A DNA stretch of 64,000 bases from Sesamum alatum (taxonomy: Eukaryota; Streptophyta; Magnoliopsida; Lamiales; Pedaliaceae), in NCBI GenBank assembly GCA_034509735.1, contig JACGWO010000004.1:15419395-15483394 (forward strand). Direction: 5' to 3'. This document shows, in pieces, positions 33,408 through 44,515 of the stretch (the first letter of the stretch is position 1; each line of letters opens with the position of its first letter). The notes under the pieces are model-generated. The model did no database searches, was not told where the DNA came from, and was given only the letters and a program-made list of their open reading frames with translations. The position numbers were made by a program, and so were the translations under genes.

Positions 33408-35952
33408 ATGCGCAAGGTTTTTACCAAAGTCTCTAGACGGATCAGGTTTCGCAGACCCGGTTAGTTTTTTTCCTTTCTTGGATTTTTTCAGAATTACGGG
33501 ACTGAATTTTCTATTTTGAATCTTATTGCATTATCTCTATGAATTAATATATACGTGGCATGTCATATGTACAAAATTATGTCATTTATTTTAGAATTAA
33601 TTGTACTTAAGACCTTCATACACGAAATTATAATTTTCTAAAAAAAGTTTTAAAATTACACTTCCACATCCCTTCTGGAAAGTTTCGGTTTACATCTCAC
33701 CCTTTCCGTTAAAATTGTAGGAAAAATATTGACATAAGCAAAACAAAATTACATAATTTTGTAGTTTTGTTCTTCATTTATCATTCTCATATATATTTTT
33801 ATACTTATAAGAGGATAAATATAATATATATATATATGTGAATTGAGGTTAGTATTATTATATTTTTATCGTGTAAGTATAAAATTATTACATGAGAATA
33901 TTAAGTTATGGATAAAATTAAAAAATTATATAATTTTTTTTTTGGTAACATCAATATTTTTAATCCAGATCCTAATAAAAGGGGTTCAGGTGTAAAAAGT
34001 GAATTTTTGGAATGAGTGTAAGTGTAATTTTGGAACTTCATTAGGAAAAAGAGTAGTTTCGCATTTTTAAAGGAGTCTAAGTCTAGTTAATTTTATTTTT
34101 ATTTAAGAAAAGAATTATATAATATATATATATATATTAAATGGAGCAAAAAATATAACAAAATTTGAAATAAAAAATTCATTTGGCAGAATTACTGTGT
34201 CATATATTTTTTTCCTAATTCTTTATTTTAGGATGTCTTAGTTGCTTGTCTTTCCCTTCTCCTTTTCAAGTAGAGTCAAAGGTTTGTAGTAATGAAAATG
34301 AGATAGATACGGTTTTCACATAGGAGCAGAGTTTGGGATTTTGTTGTCGGCACTATAAAAGATAGGGTAAATTACATCCAACTCCCTGAGGTTGGCATAA
34401 TTACAAAATACTCCCTCATTGTTTGCAACCAAAAAATTACAAATACCCCCCCTGAGATTTGTAATGGTCTAACAAATAATTCATTACCATCTATTTTTAT
34501 GGGTAAATTGACAAAAATGTCTTTATGCCCTAAATTATTTTTTATTTAATTCGTAAAAAATTTTGGACTACAATGTGTAAGGAGATGTTTTTTAAGTTTT
34601 TTACACAGAGGAGGAATAATGCAATTTGCCTTGGTTGATTTTTCTACAATTTTAATAAAAAAAATTAAGGGCAAAATGGTCAATTTTCGGCCTTTTGGTT
34701 AAAAAATTACAAAACTCATGAGGGTAATTTGTGATTTTTTCAAACAACGAGGGGGTATTTATAAGTATGCCAAACCTCAGGAGAGGTAGATGTAATTACC
34801 CAAAAAAATAAGTTATTCCCTACATTATAAATAAATACGGTTTCAAATCATGGTCAATCAAAATCGATGAAAAATTTAAATTTTGACTACCTTTAATTAA
34901 TATTTGATATGATTTTAATTATGATCAAAATATTTGGCATGAATTTTAGTTAAGTTAATGTATTGGAGCCTCGACTGTTGAAAAAATGATTAATAGTTGT
35001 CACGTAATTGTGATTAATTAATATTCATCCCGCTTTTTTGTGTAAATGTAGAGAATGTTTTCTTGATCTTGATTACATATTATATGGATTTCTCTCCCTT
35101 ATACATCACCATCAAGATTATCAATTTGACAGAAGTTTTTGAACATGTTTTCATACATGAAAAAAGCCGTGGGTGCTAACACACCGTATGTAAGGCAATA
35201 ATGGGCAAGTTACTTTATGTGATATTGCAAATGAGCAAATTATTCTGTGCAAAACAATAAAATAGCAGTTTATCTTCTTGTGCTTTTTAATATGAAGCAA
35301 TTTACTTTTTTGTCTAAGCAGATAAATTGTTTCATTTTAAAAACATAAGAGGTTAAATTGCTAAATTTTTCCACTATAAGAAAAATGGCACGATAGCAGC
35401 GAAAAAAATTAGCGTCGAATTATTTAGCAAGTAAAATTTTCATTGCTAGTTTACATTATTTAATACAAGGAATTTTATATACTTGCTAATACATTAGCAA
35501 TGAAATTTACTTGCTAACCGAATTGTTAGCAACAAATTGTTTAAAATATATACTAAACAGTGTGGATTAGCAACAAAAATGTTACTTATTAATTTGCTCG
35601 ACGCTGATTTTAACTTTAAATTTTTGAGTCATTTTCTTGTAGTGTTCCACTGGAGTGTAATTTGCCCATTTGTAATGTCAAGAAGTATATTTCATTAAAC
35701 CCGAGTATGTAATATGTATATTGTATGCATTGTACTTCATCTTCATGGTAAAATATTTTGATTGAGTAAGTACCAAATTCTGAAGGGCACATTAAACTTC
35801 GGCGTGATGTGAGGACATGCGAGTACGAGGATGTCCACATCTTATGGGACATGTTGAAGAAGAAGGAGACGGATCTCACGGGAAGGAGAAAGGTACCCTT
35901 TTGGAAGCTTCACTGGGCAAAGTGCGCCCCTTTGCGTGGCCGCAGAGTCTGA
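33408..35952 (+). CDS. Gene 1: small basic protein, 72 aa, two coding exons
   Basis: Exon 1 is 33408-33459 and exon 2 is 35786-35952, joined across a 2,326 bp intron with GT (GTTAGT) and AG (TCTGAAG) borders in phase 1. The total of 219 nt gives 72 residues plus TGA. The N-terminus is very basic (MRKVFTKVSRRIRFRRPG). The second exon starts HIKLRRDVRTCEYEDVHILW and continues with a lysine-rich helix-like part (DMLKKKETDLTG) and a tryptophan-containing C-terminus (PFWKLHWAKCAP). No signal peptide or membrane segment is seen; the charge suggests nuclear or nucleic-acid-associated location, which is inference. The family was not recognised. Support is the clean frame across the splice, the upstream spliced 5' UTR, and the 3' sequence with AATAAA-like signals (36235-36241). 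An overlapping upstream frame (MVGRKLMISDAQGFYQSL) begins 29 bp before the ATG and could damp translation. The intron holds at least four MITEs. Confidence 0.65.
33605..34090. mobile_element. Fold-back MITE in the gene 1 intron
   Basis: Left arm 'taagaccttcatacacgaaa' with 'aaaattacacttccacatcc'. Right arm is the complementary 'aagtgtaattttggaact' with 'cgcatttttaaaggagtct'. Ends are approximate. AT-rich core. Confidence 0.55.
34365..34801. mobile_element. MITE in the gene 1 intron (GGGTAAATTACA family)
   Basis: Ends GGGTAAATTACATCCAAC and GTAGATGTAATTACCC are inverted. The flanks TAAAAGATA and AAAAAAATA match 7/9. The same family is at 57679-58106, where the 9 bp duplication is perfect. Confidence 0.75.
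35200..35690. mobile_element. MITE (TTAATGCAATTTACC family), interrupted
   Basis: Same family as 1338-1545: 'gatattgcaaatgagcaaat' on the left and 'gtaatttgcccatttgtaat' on the right. It is split by a CACTA-type MITE at 35372-35644. Confidence 0.6.
35372..35644. mobile_element. CACTA-type MITE nested in another MITE
   Basis: 273 bp with inverted ends CACTATAAGAAAAATG and CATTTTCTTGTAGTG, flanked by TTC on both sides (35369-35371 and 35645-35647), the 3 bp duplication typical of CACTA elements. The inside has repeats of 'ttagcaa/ttgctaa'. It lies in the last intron of gene 1, about 140 bp before the second coding exon. Confidence 0.85.
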
Positions 35953-36485
35953 GTTTTTTTTATTACATTTCAAGGATTGAACAAAACATACATATGCAGT
36001 ATGTCTGCTCTGATCAACGTCGTATTATGCGCTGTTCTGAAGGTCTGAATTGATGGTACCCATGTTGGTTTGGTACTCAGCATAGGTTTTTTTTTTTTTT
36101 TCTTTTTGTTTTTCATGTAAGAAAATATGCTGAACTGATGATGTATGTGGTGTGGCTCCCATACTGTATGTATATGCGTAATATGCGAGCAACAATCCTT
36201 TACTCCTGCTTTATATTACCTTTCTTTTTTCAGTTAATAAATTTGTTGTATGGGAATTCTGTTGTCAGTTATCTATGGAACTATTTGTAGTTGGTTCTCT
36301 ATTTTTCATTTATAATTATTTTACTCCCTCAAGTTTATTTCTTAATTTTAGTGTGCTTAAACTTTAGTTTTTGCTGCAATTTGATTTCTCTAACTATTTT
36401 TCATCACAATACTTAGTTTGTAGGGGCAAATTTATCATTTATAATTCTTTCAAAAACTGAATATGGCTGAACCGTATTTTGAGAT
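35953..36485 (+). other. Gene 1 3' UTR and spacer to Copia-2
   Basis: After the stop there is a T-rich 3' UTR-like stretch, with AATAAA at 36235-36240. The rest shows no gene. The 5 bp before Copia-2 are GAGAT. Confidence 0.4.
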
Positions 36486-36790
36486 TGATAGATTTTCAGA
36501 AGCTTGAAGTAAACGCCCAACATAATGAAGAAAATGAGCTATGGAGTTCTCCAGTTTTTAAATAAACACCGCCAAGAGAATCAAAATAACAATCTGAACA
36601 AATTTCTAACTAACTTTGTGACAGCTGGCTAAAAGACAAAAACCAGAAAACGTGTTTGCCACTTATAGAAATGTAAAATAGTAAGAACGGACTATTTACA
36701 TATGCACATATATAATATTGCATGGCTGATATGTGACATTCTGAGCTTTCATCCTTGTGCTCCTATTTCTTGATCTGAGGAATTCTATCA
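36486..36790 (-). repeat. Copia-2 3' LTR
   Basis: 305 bp. It lacks about 48 bp ('gaaaatggtttctgtatatt...') that is present in the other LTR, and has a few substitutions elsewhere. Confidence 0.9.
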
Positions 36791-38292
36791 TCCCCCCGCA
36801 GTTGGACTGCAACGAAAATCAACCAAGGCAACTTGACAATAGAGATAGGAACAAAGGACCAGGAAGAGACTTCGTAAAAAGGTCAGCAAGCTGCAACCTG
36901 CTGGAAACATGAGATGGGAGCGATGAGGCCTCGCGAAACTTATCCCAGAACGAGGTGACAATTCTATCTCCAAATGCTTTGTGCGTTCGTGAAAAACAGG
37001 GTTGGCCACGATGTGTAAGGCGGCTTGATTATCACAGAGAAACGGAATAGGAGTAGGAGAGTTGTATATACCAAAATCGCTGGAGCAAATAGATGATCTA
37101 AGTGAGTTCACAAACCGTTAGTCCCATGCTACGGTATTCTGCCTCAGCCGTAGATCGAGAATACAGTATTTTATTTTTTTTGTTTTCCAAGAAAACAAGA
37201 GCATCGCCAAGGAATATACAATAGCCCGTCAAAGAACGGTGCAAATCAACGCAGCTGGCCCAATCCGCATCGGAGTAAGCAGTTAAGGCAAGGGAAGACT
37301 GAGAGGAATAGAATAGACCTTTATGCATGCTGCCTTTAAGGTATCGAACAAGGTGCACAACAGCCTCCCAATGCTGCTGATAGGGAGATTGGAGAAATTG
37401 ACTCAGTTTGCTGGGTTGGCATGGAAATGTCGGGCCTAGTAAAGTTTAGATACAGAAGGCGCCCAACGAGGCGTCGATAGGACTCTGGATTTAACCAAAC
37501 GTGCACCTACATCAGATGAGAATTTGATGCCAGGAGGGAGTGGTGTAGTGGGGGGAACGAGCATGCAACATTTCATTATCTGCCACAATGTCCCGGATGT
37601 ATTTAGCCTGAGTAACAACAATCCCTTGAGAAGACCGAGCAATTTCTAAACCCAGAAAGTACTTAGTTACACCCAGATTCTTGATAGAAAATAACTGGTC
37701 AAGGTATGTCGTCACCTCATCAATCAGCTTTGTGGAAGAGCTGACAAGGAGAATATCGTCCACATATAGAAGTAGAACCAAGACATCAGAACCCATATGC
37801 TTCGTAAATAGGGCAGTAATCATTTTTGGATTGAATGAAACCAAAGAAGCAATCTTGAGGTAAATTCTTGGTTCCACTGTCGTGATGCCTGTTTAAGACC
37901 ATAAAGCGAACGCTAAGGCGACATACACTCCCCGCAGGTACTGAATACCCTTCCGGAGTTTGCATGTAGATATCTTCGTCCAAATTCCCATGCAAGAATG
38001 CGTTGTTGACATCCAATTTATTGAAACATGCCAGTTGAAAGCAGCAGAAACAGCAAGAAAAAAGACGTACTTTACCATCTTTGGCCACCGGGGAGAAACT
38101 CTCAATATAGTCAATCCCTTTGACTTGATTGTAACCCTTTGCCACCAAGCGTGCTTTACACCTGTCCACAGTGCCGTCAGCTCGTAATTTCAACTTGTAA
38201 ACCCAGCGACATCCAATTGTGGTCTTTCCCGGGGGCAAAGGAACCACCTCCCAAGTATGGTTCTGTTGCAAAGCACCCAACTCCTCCTTCAT
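36791..38292 (-). pseudogene. Copia-2 reverse transcriptase and RNase H
   Basis: RVT_2 text in several frames: NHTWEVVPLPPGKTTIGCRW, CKARLVAKGYNQVKGIDYIE, KLDVNNAFLHGNLDEDIYMQ, then the catalytic LLYVDDILLVSSS and NLGVTKYFLGLEIARSSQGI. RNase H follows with LTAYSDADWASCVDLHRSLT, ILYSRSTAEAEYRSM and FLCDNQAALHIVANPVFHER. Frameshifts near 37880, 37500 and 37100 and a lost GLKQ region break it. The YVDD motif is retained. Confidence 0.9.
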
Positions 38293-38710
38293 AGCTAGCC
38301 TCCAATCTAGCTGGGACGCAGCCTCAGCATAAGTTTTTTGGCTCCTGCAAAAAACAGATAGTGAGGCTACAAATGCATGATGAAGGAGGGAATGTGACCA
38401 TTAGTAGTGACAGTACACACAAAATCATCTAGCCATGAAGGCTTAGACACAATTCGGGTTGATCGCCTAAGAGAGGTAGCAGGAGATACTAGTGGTGTAT
38501 TTGCTATTTGGATTGGGGAGATTTCAGGAGATGTATGAGCTGTTTGGACAGGTGAGACAGCAGAAGGCGTAGTGGTGGCAAGAGGAGATGGAGGAGGATT
38601 TATATGAGGAGGTGTATGGGAAGGAGATGTATGAAGTAAAGGAGAAACGGATGAGGAAGGAGAAGCCTCCTGTATGGGTGTTGGGAGATGAATGTTATCA
38701 ACAACATTAT
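38293..38710 (-). pseudogene. Copia-2 linker between integrase and reverse transcriptase
   Basis: Corresponds in position to the variable, proline/serine-rich linker of copia polyproteins. The plus strand is rich in purine words such as 'ggagatgtat'. Frames are broken and no motif is assignable. Confidence 0.5.
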
Positions 38711-39974
38711 CTATATTTCGGAAAGGAAATAATCAAAACACAACATCACTGATACGAATATAACCCCTTCATCCAAATCGTAGCATTTATACCCTTTATG
38801 TCCAGATGCATAGCCAACAAACGCACACCTATGAGCACGCTTAGTAAACTTGGTTTTATAAGGCTGCAGGTTAGAAGCAAACACAAGACACCCAAACACC
38901 TTGAGTACGGAATAATCAACAAATTTATTATAGAGAACCTCATAAGGGATTTCCAATGTAAACTGAAGTGGCAAGCGATTGATAATGAAAGCAGCAGTAA
39001 GAATAGCTTCTGTCCAGAATTTTAGAAGGAAGGGCAGACTGAAACATCAGAGCGCCGAGCCAATTTTGCAAAAGATGTTTATGCTTCCTCTCAACAACCT
39101 CGTTTTGCTGAGGGGAATAGGGGCAAGTTTTGTGGTGTATGATCCCTTTATCTAAAAAAAAGGATTGACATTTCTCCCCCAAGAACTCAAGGCCATTGTC
39201 AGTCCGTACCACCTTAATGTTTTTACCAAATTGGGTGACAACCATTCTATGGAAATTTTGTAGGATAGATACTGATTGGGATTTATAACGCATCAAAAAA
39301 ACCCAAGTAGCTCGACTAAAATCATCTACCTCTGTTAGCAAATATGTACAACCTGAAGGGGAGAATTGATTGTACGGACCCCAAATATCTACATGAACCA
39401 TATCAAAAATATGCGTAGAATGTATTTCACTCACTAGAAAAGGTAACCATTGTTGTTTAGCCAGTGGACAAGTCTGACATATGCTTAAACCATCTCTACA
39501 TTTCTTTAGCACATGAGTGTGTTTTAACACAAGCAAAGGCGTATGCCCCAACCTCCTATGCCACAAATCGGCCTCAGTCACAGTAAAGGAGCATTCATCT
39601 ACACTGTTCACTGAATGCTCGTTTATTACATTAGGATTGAAAGAGTTGACATCTAACACATATAGCTTCCCAATCATTTTTCCTACAGCCAAAACAGTCT
39701 TAGTCCTCTGGTCCTACAAGAGGCAATGAGAGGGTGAGAAGATGAAGGAGATCTGAGAGGATGAGCTGAGTTTATTAACAGATAGCAGATTATATTTGAA
39801 GTGAGGTACATGGAGGACATTGGTAAGTGTTATGTGATCTGAAAGGGTAACAGAACCATAGTGAGTAACATGTTGCTGAGCACCATTACGGAGAGATATA
39901 GCTGATGCAATGGGAAAAGTTTTAAGATGCTTCATGAGATGTATGTTTGCACACTATGTAAATGTAGCCCCGCT
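38711..39974 (-). pseudogene. Copia-2 protease and integrase
   Basis: The protease active-site text SWIIDSGAT closes the gag frame at ~39960. Protease continues as VTLSDHITLTNVLHVPHFKY. Integrase (38940-39692) has the zinc-binding LWHRRLGHTPLLVLKHTH with CQTCPLAKQQWLPF, then core acidic residues in TEVDDFSRATWVFLMRY, VVRTDNGLEFLGEKCQ and PQQNEVVERKHKHLL. The C-terminal part (38711-38974) has VLKVFGCLVFASNLQPYKTK. A frame change at ~38950 separates the last part. Confidence 0.9.
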
Positions 39975-41142
39975 ATCTATTATCCAGGAATTTGAGCGCA
40001 AAAACTGAGAAGTACAAGTACCTGCGAACTCTCCCAAGCTTGCAAAGTGACCTGTGGTCTGATCAGTGCACAGCTTTCCTCTCATCAACTGCAGCATCTC
40101 ACTCATTATACTAGAAAGGGAATCTGTGCCACCTTCAGTTGTGTGTGACGTAGTCTTCTGCTCTTTAGGTTCCTCACACCTGACTGCCAGAGCTTTTGCA
40201 TTGCCAACAGTCCGCCGCTTCTGCTCGGTATACTCTTTAAACCAGTCAGGATAACCATGGAGTTTAAAACAGGAATCTCTAGAGTGTCCTGGCTTATCAC
40301 AATTATCACATAATAGGTTCTTTTTGTCAACAAATGGTTTCTTCTTCTGGAAACTCTTGGGGACTCTGTTGAACTCCACATTTTTTGCCAGTAAAGCTGC
40401 ATTGGTGTTGGCTTCCACTATATTGATTTGCCCCTGTCTCTGGCTCTCAACCCTCAAAACCAACGAATAAGCTTTGTCCACTCCAGGGAGTGGATCCATA
40501 ACAAGTATCTGATTACGTATAGGATCAAAAAAATCAGTTAAACCAATGAGAAATTGCATAAGTTGATTGCGTTCTATCTTGTCAGCCCCCAAGTTCTCTG
40601 AGAAGAACAGTCACAGTCAGGGGTAGGGTCAATACATTCCAATTCATCCCACAACATTCTAAGTTTTGTGTAATAGGAAACTACATCCATATTAGCTTGA
40701 GATACTGATGCAATTTCTCTCTGCAAGTTATAAATCATAGGGCCATTTGACTGCCCATACCTCGACTCTAGAACCAGCCACAAATGTCTTGCTGACTTTG
40801 AATAATAAAAGGCTTTCGAAATGTCCTTAGAAATGAAATTCATTATCCAGGAAAATACCATGCTATCAGCTCTAATCCACTGTTTAAATCATCTGCTCCT
40901 TCAGCAGGTCTAGGGTAAGTTCCATCAATGAAGGATAATTTCATTTTTGCAGTTAGAGCCACTTTCACAGACCTACTCCATAAAAGGTAGTTGTTGCTTA
41001 CTAATGGTGCTGAAACGAACACCATACCTGGATGATCTGAGGTGTGGACCCGCAGATCCTCCGAATCCATATCCGCAGCTGAAATCGAACCAAACTCAAT
41101 TTGAGCTCCTTCACCAGCCATTGCCGCTTCTTTACTTGGCAA
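39954..41142 (-). pseudogene. Copia-2 gag
   Basis: Three overlapping frames. The first (from ATG 41142) has VHTSDHPGMVFVSAPLVSNN and YLLWSRSVKVALTAKMKLSF, as in the Retrotran_gag_3/UBN2 type. The second has SKAFYYSKSARHLWLVLESR. The third has a zinc knuckle LLCDNCDKPGHSRDSCFKLH (CX2CX4HX4C) followed by GYPDWF, and ends in the protease start. Two frameshifts (~40850 and ~40585). Confidence 0.9.
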
Positions 41143-41196
41143 TCAACTAATATTTGTTCCGTATCCAGAGACCATCATCCGATGGCTCTGCTACCA

Positions 41197-41549
41197 TGAT
41201 AGATTTTCAAAAGCTTGAAGTAAACGCCCAACATAATGAAGAAAATGAGCTATGGAGGAAAATGGTTTCTGTATATTCAATTGGTGAAGAAAACCCACCT
41301 TCTCCAGTTTTTAAATAGACACGGCCAAGAGAATCAAAATAACAATCTGAACAAATTTCTAACTAACCTTGTGACAGCTGGCTAAAAGACAAAAACCAGA
41401 AAAAACGTTTGTTTTTTTGGCCACTTATAGAAACGTAAAATAGTAAGACTATTTACATATGCACAGTAATATACATATTGCAGGGCTGATATGTGACATT
41501 CTGAGCTTCATCCTTGTGCTCCTATTTCTTGATCTGAGGAATTCTATCA
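41197..41549 (-). repeat. Copia-2 5' LTR
   Basis: 353 bp; the longer copy, with the 48 bp missing from the other. Ends TGATAGATTTTC and GGAATTCTATCA. Confidence 0.9.
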
Positions 41550-41551
41550 GA

Positions 41552-42135
41552 GACACGAGTGTGTTATCCATAGACACATTTAACATCCAATCAAGAGTTA
41601 GACACACGGGTGGTGTTGCTGATTAGGGTCATTTAATACGGGTGAGTTACATCTCATATTGTAGAAAAGAACGAGGCCGCGACAAATCTGAGAATGTCCG
41701 TGGAGAGAGTGGGAAGAGAACGATAAACAGTCCCAAAGGACTCTAGATGAAAAATAAAACAGATACGGGGACGCCTTTCCCCCTGTGTTCACTCCCCTCG
41801 TACCCTGGACAAACAAAATCCAAATGAATACGATACAAATCCCGAACAAGATACGTATCATCAAAGCGAATCTCCTATGAGATTTGGTGTAGATTCAACA
41901 TGATGACTATAAGATCCTCTTAGATTTTGATATGAGGACGCCCACTTTTCGGCCTATAAATACCCTTAATTCCGAAACGAAATGGAGGGGAAAAAAGAGG
42001 GGGGGGGGGGGGGAGATAGAAAGCATAAACAAAGAGCAACAGGGTTCAACCTTCTATTTGGTGAAAATCAGATCCATTAGCTAGTTCACTTCTTCAACCA
42101 AAGTACTTTCTAAGAGTGTCTCACTCGTTAACATC
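41552..42135 (+). repeat. Gypsy-2 5' LTR (left edge uncertain)
   Basis: Lies immediately before the Gypsy-2 primer-binding site. It contains a TATA-like GGCCTATAAATACCC at 41950-41964 and a G-tract (42000-42013), and ends CTCGTTAACA. Copia-2 may have inserted inside this LTR, so its true left end could lie left of 36486. Confidence 0.55.
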
Positions 42136-42160
42136 AAATCGGTGTCGTCTATGGGAAACT
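42136..42160 (+). other. Gypsy-2 primer-binding region
   Basis: Reads AAATCGGTGTCGTCTATGGG, a decayed version of the TGGCGCCGTCTGTGGGAA-type site found in many plant gypsy elements. Confidence 0.6.
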
Positions 42161-44515
42161 CTATCAACGGGGAATGGTGAGAAGGCGAGTACTACTAGGA
42201 TCTAGGGAGGCCCAAGAGAGTAGCACAATGGAAACGATCGCCCCCAACAAAATAAAGGAAGAGCTAGTCAAATCGGGGGAACCTTTTAGGACTCGCCTTG
42301 ACTCCCAGTATATAAGAGGAGGACCTAAATAGATTCCTCGAGGAAGCAACAGCCAGGGGAGTGCGACTGCCATCCAATGGGCAAGAACCTAGAGACGGAC
42401 CTCAAAATCGAGTTCAGCGAGCGGGTGAGAAGAAACGGTGCTCCCCAAGCTTCAACGGGAAGCAATCGAGCCCCAGACGAGGAAAATCAACCTAAGGAAG
42501 GAGGCCTACAAGACGATCTGGGTATAGAGGCATTAAGAAGGGAAGTTGAGAACTTTAGAGAGCAGTTAATACCGAAACAAAACTTAAAGAGATGGTGCCC
42601 ATTTTCACGAAGTATCTTAGACAAGCCTATACCGTCGAGTGCATGAATACCTCATGGAAGGGACCAAGGCAACCCGAGGGATCACATGGACCAATTTATC
42701 GCATCAATGGATTTAATTAATTCAAGTGTTACGTTTCTATGTAAAATATTTCGAACCACGTTGATAGGATGAGGCAAACTTGGTTTTCGCAATTGACCCC
42801 TGGATTTATCACGAATTTTGAGTAGCTACCTCAAGGTTTTGTGCACGGGAAACAAAAGATATCCCAAGGCTCCAGGACATTTGTTTACTATTGTCCAAGA
42901 AGAGAGGAAATCACTGAGAAAGTACATGTAACGATTCACCAACAAAATCCTGGACGTACCGAACATAAGCCTGGAATTGTTATCTTGAATAATTGCTCAA
43001 GGATTATGGAATGGAGGGCTGGCCGACTCTTTGATTGGGGAGCCTACAACCATCTAGGACGAACTTTTAGTTAGAGCGGAGAGACATCCTCATCGAAGAA
43101 TCTCTAAGGTTCAAAAGCATAGGACATCAAGGAAGGGATATGGATAAGGAGATTCCCAGGAAAAGTTACGAGGAGCCACATGCAGCCGCTGACATCGTGA
43201 TGAGGCATATACTGTGCTAAAATATACCCCGAACTCAAGAACTAATGAACATTGAAAAAGGATGAGCATGTAAGATGGCCCATCAAGATGAAAGAAAATG
43301 AAGGAAGACAGAGATCATCTAAATATTGTAGCTTCCACAGAGATAGGGGACATACCACAGAGGAAAGCTACCACTTGAAAGAAGAAATTGAGAGGCTCAT
43401 TCAAATGGGGAATTTGAGAGTGTTTATTCGATGGCCTGACCAGTCTCAATCCCATGGAAAACGAAGAATGACGGAAGAGATCGGACCACCCGATAACGAC
43501 CCCATGGGTGAAACCTGGCCCAGAAGAAGGATAGTGAATGTCATCAAATGAGGAGCCTATGGAGGAACTACTTGTTCGGCTCAGAAATGGCATGCGCGAG
43601 AAGTAACAACTGTAGCCATTACGGATGTACACTTGAACAATGTAGGCGCCTTGAGGGAAGTGCCTCTCACATTTTCTGAAGAAGATAGACCCGGAATCAT
43701 ATTCCCACGCGAAGATGTCATGGTGATTACTGCCATCATATGGAATGTTGAGATCAGGAGAATATTGGTAGATAGTAGTAGCTCCATAGACAAATTGTTC
43801 TTGACCATATTCCAGGATATGGGAGGGAACTATAAATGCACAAACTATCACCTTAATGGGTTTTGAAGGAAGCACCATACGCACGGTCGGGGAAGTGGTC
43901 TTACCCATATCTTTGGGGGAAGAGCTAGGGGTACGAACACACATGGCAAAGTTTCTGATAGTAGATTCCCCGCAACCGAGCTACAACATCATTCTAGGGA
44001 GGCTTACCTTGAATGCTATTGGGGCCTCTGTATCCACCTTGTACCTAAAGATGAAATTTCTAAACGACATGGGGGGTGCAGAGGTAAGAGGAGATCAGAG
44101 ACGAGCAAGGGACTGTTGATGTCACGCCCTAAAACACCTAACCAGTGTAGAAAGGGATGATGGGGATGATGGAACGGAGCCCGTCAGCAATGTGCAAAAC
44201 GTGCAAATAAATCCAGAGGATGAAAGCAAGACCGTCCAAGTGGGCGATACATGCCTAAAGAAGAGCTACAAGAGCTAATCTACTTTATGCGATCTCAAGA
44301 GGACGTTTTCGAATGGGGAGCTGGAAGCTTCCTTTGAATCAGTGCAGAAAATCATCGAACATATATTAAATGTACGAGCAGGATGCACTCTAGTGTAACA
44401 GAAGCAAAGGAATTTTGGACCAGAGCGGAACCAGATCATTAACGAAGAAGTCTCACAACTGTTGAAAGCAGGCACGTACGAGAGCTAACCTACCCAGACT
44501 GGACTGCCAACATGG
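42161..44515 (+). pseudogene. Ty3/gypsy gag-protease-RT start (Gypsy-2)
   Basis: Plus-strand fragments in several frames. Gag has HLFTIVQEERKSLRKYM near 42880 and FTNKILDVPNISLELLS near 42935, then a knuckle-like CSFHRDRGHTTEESYHLKEE near 43330. The protease region (43550-44120) has EDRPGIIFPREDVMVITAII, the active-site position VDSSSSIDKLF (S replaces the glycine) and SYNIILGRLTLNAIGA. The reverse-transcriptase start near 44390 reads RNFGPERNQIINEEVSQLLK, and the element stops at ~44515 in text equivalent to YPDWTANMVF. It has stops throughout. Like Gypsy-1 it keeps only the 5' half. Confidence 0.8.

Larger units (their letters stand above)
36486..41549 (-). mobile_element. Copia-2: full-length but defective Ty1/copia retrotransposon
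   Basis: LTRs at 36486-36790 and 41197-41549 (ends TGATAGA...TCTATCA) enclose gag, protease, integrase, reverse transcriptase and RNase H on the minus strand. The flanks GAGAT (36481-36485) and GAGAC (41550-41554) are a 4/5 duplication. On the minus strand the 3' LTR is preceded by GCGGGGGGA (polypurine tract) and the 5' LTR is followed by TGGTAGCAGAGCCATCGG, one mismatch from the common TGGTATCAGAGC initiator-methionine tRNA site. Many frameshifts and stops. It differs clearly from Copia-1 in sequence and gag type. Confidence 0.95.

Noticed and set aside
42377..42646. 89-codon frame MGKNLETDLKIEFSERVRRN as a separate gene
   Set aside because: Lies between the gypsy primer-binding region and gag in the Gypsy-2 remnant and has no start context or partner. 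It is best read as leader/gag text of the dead element.
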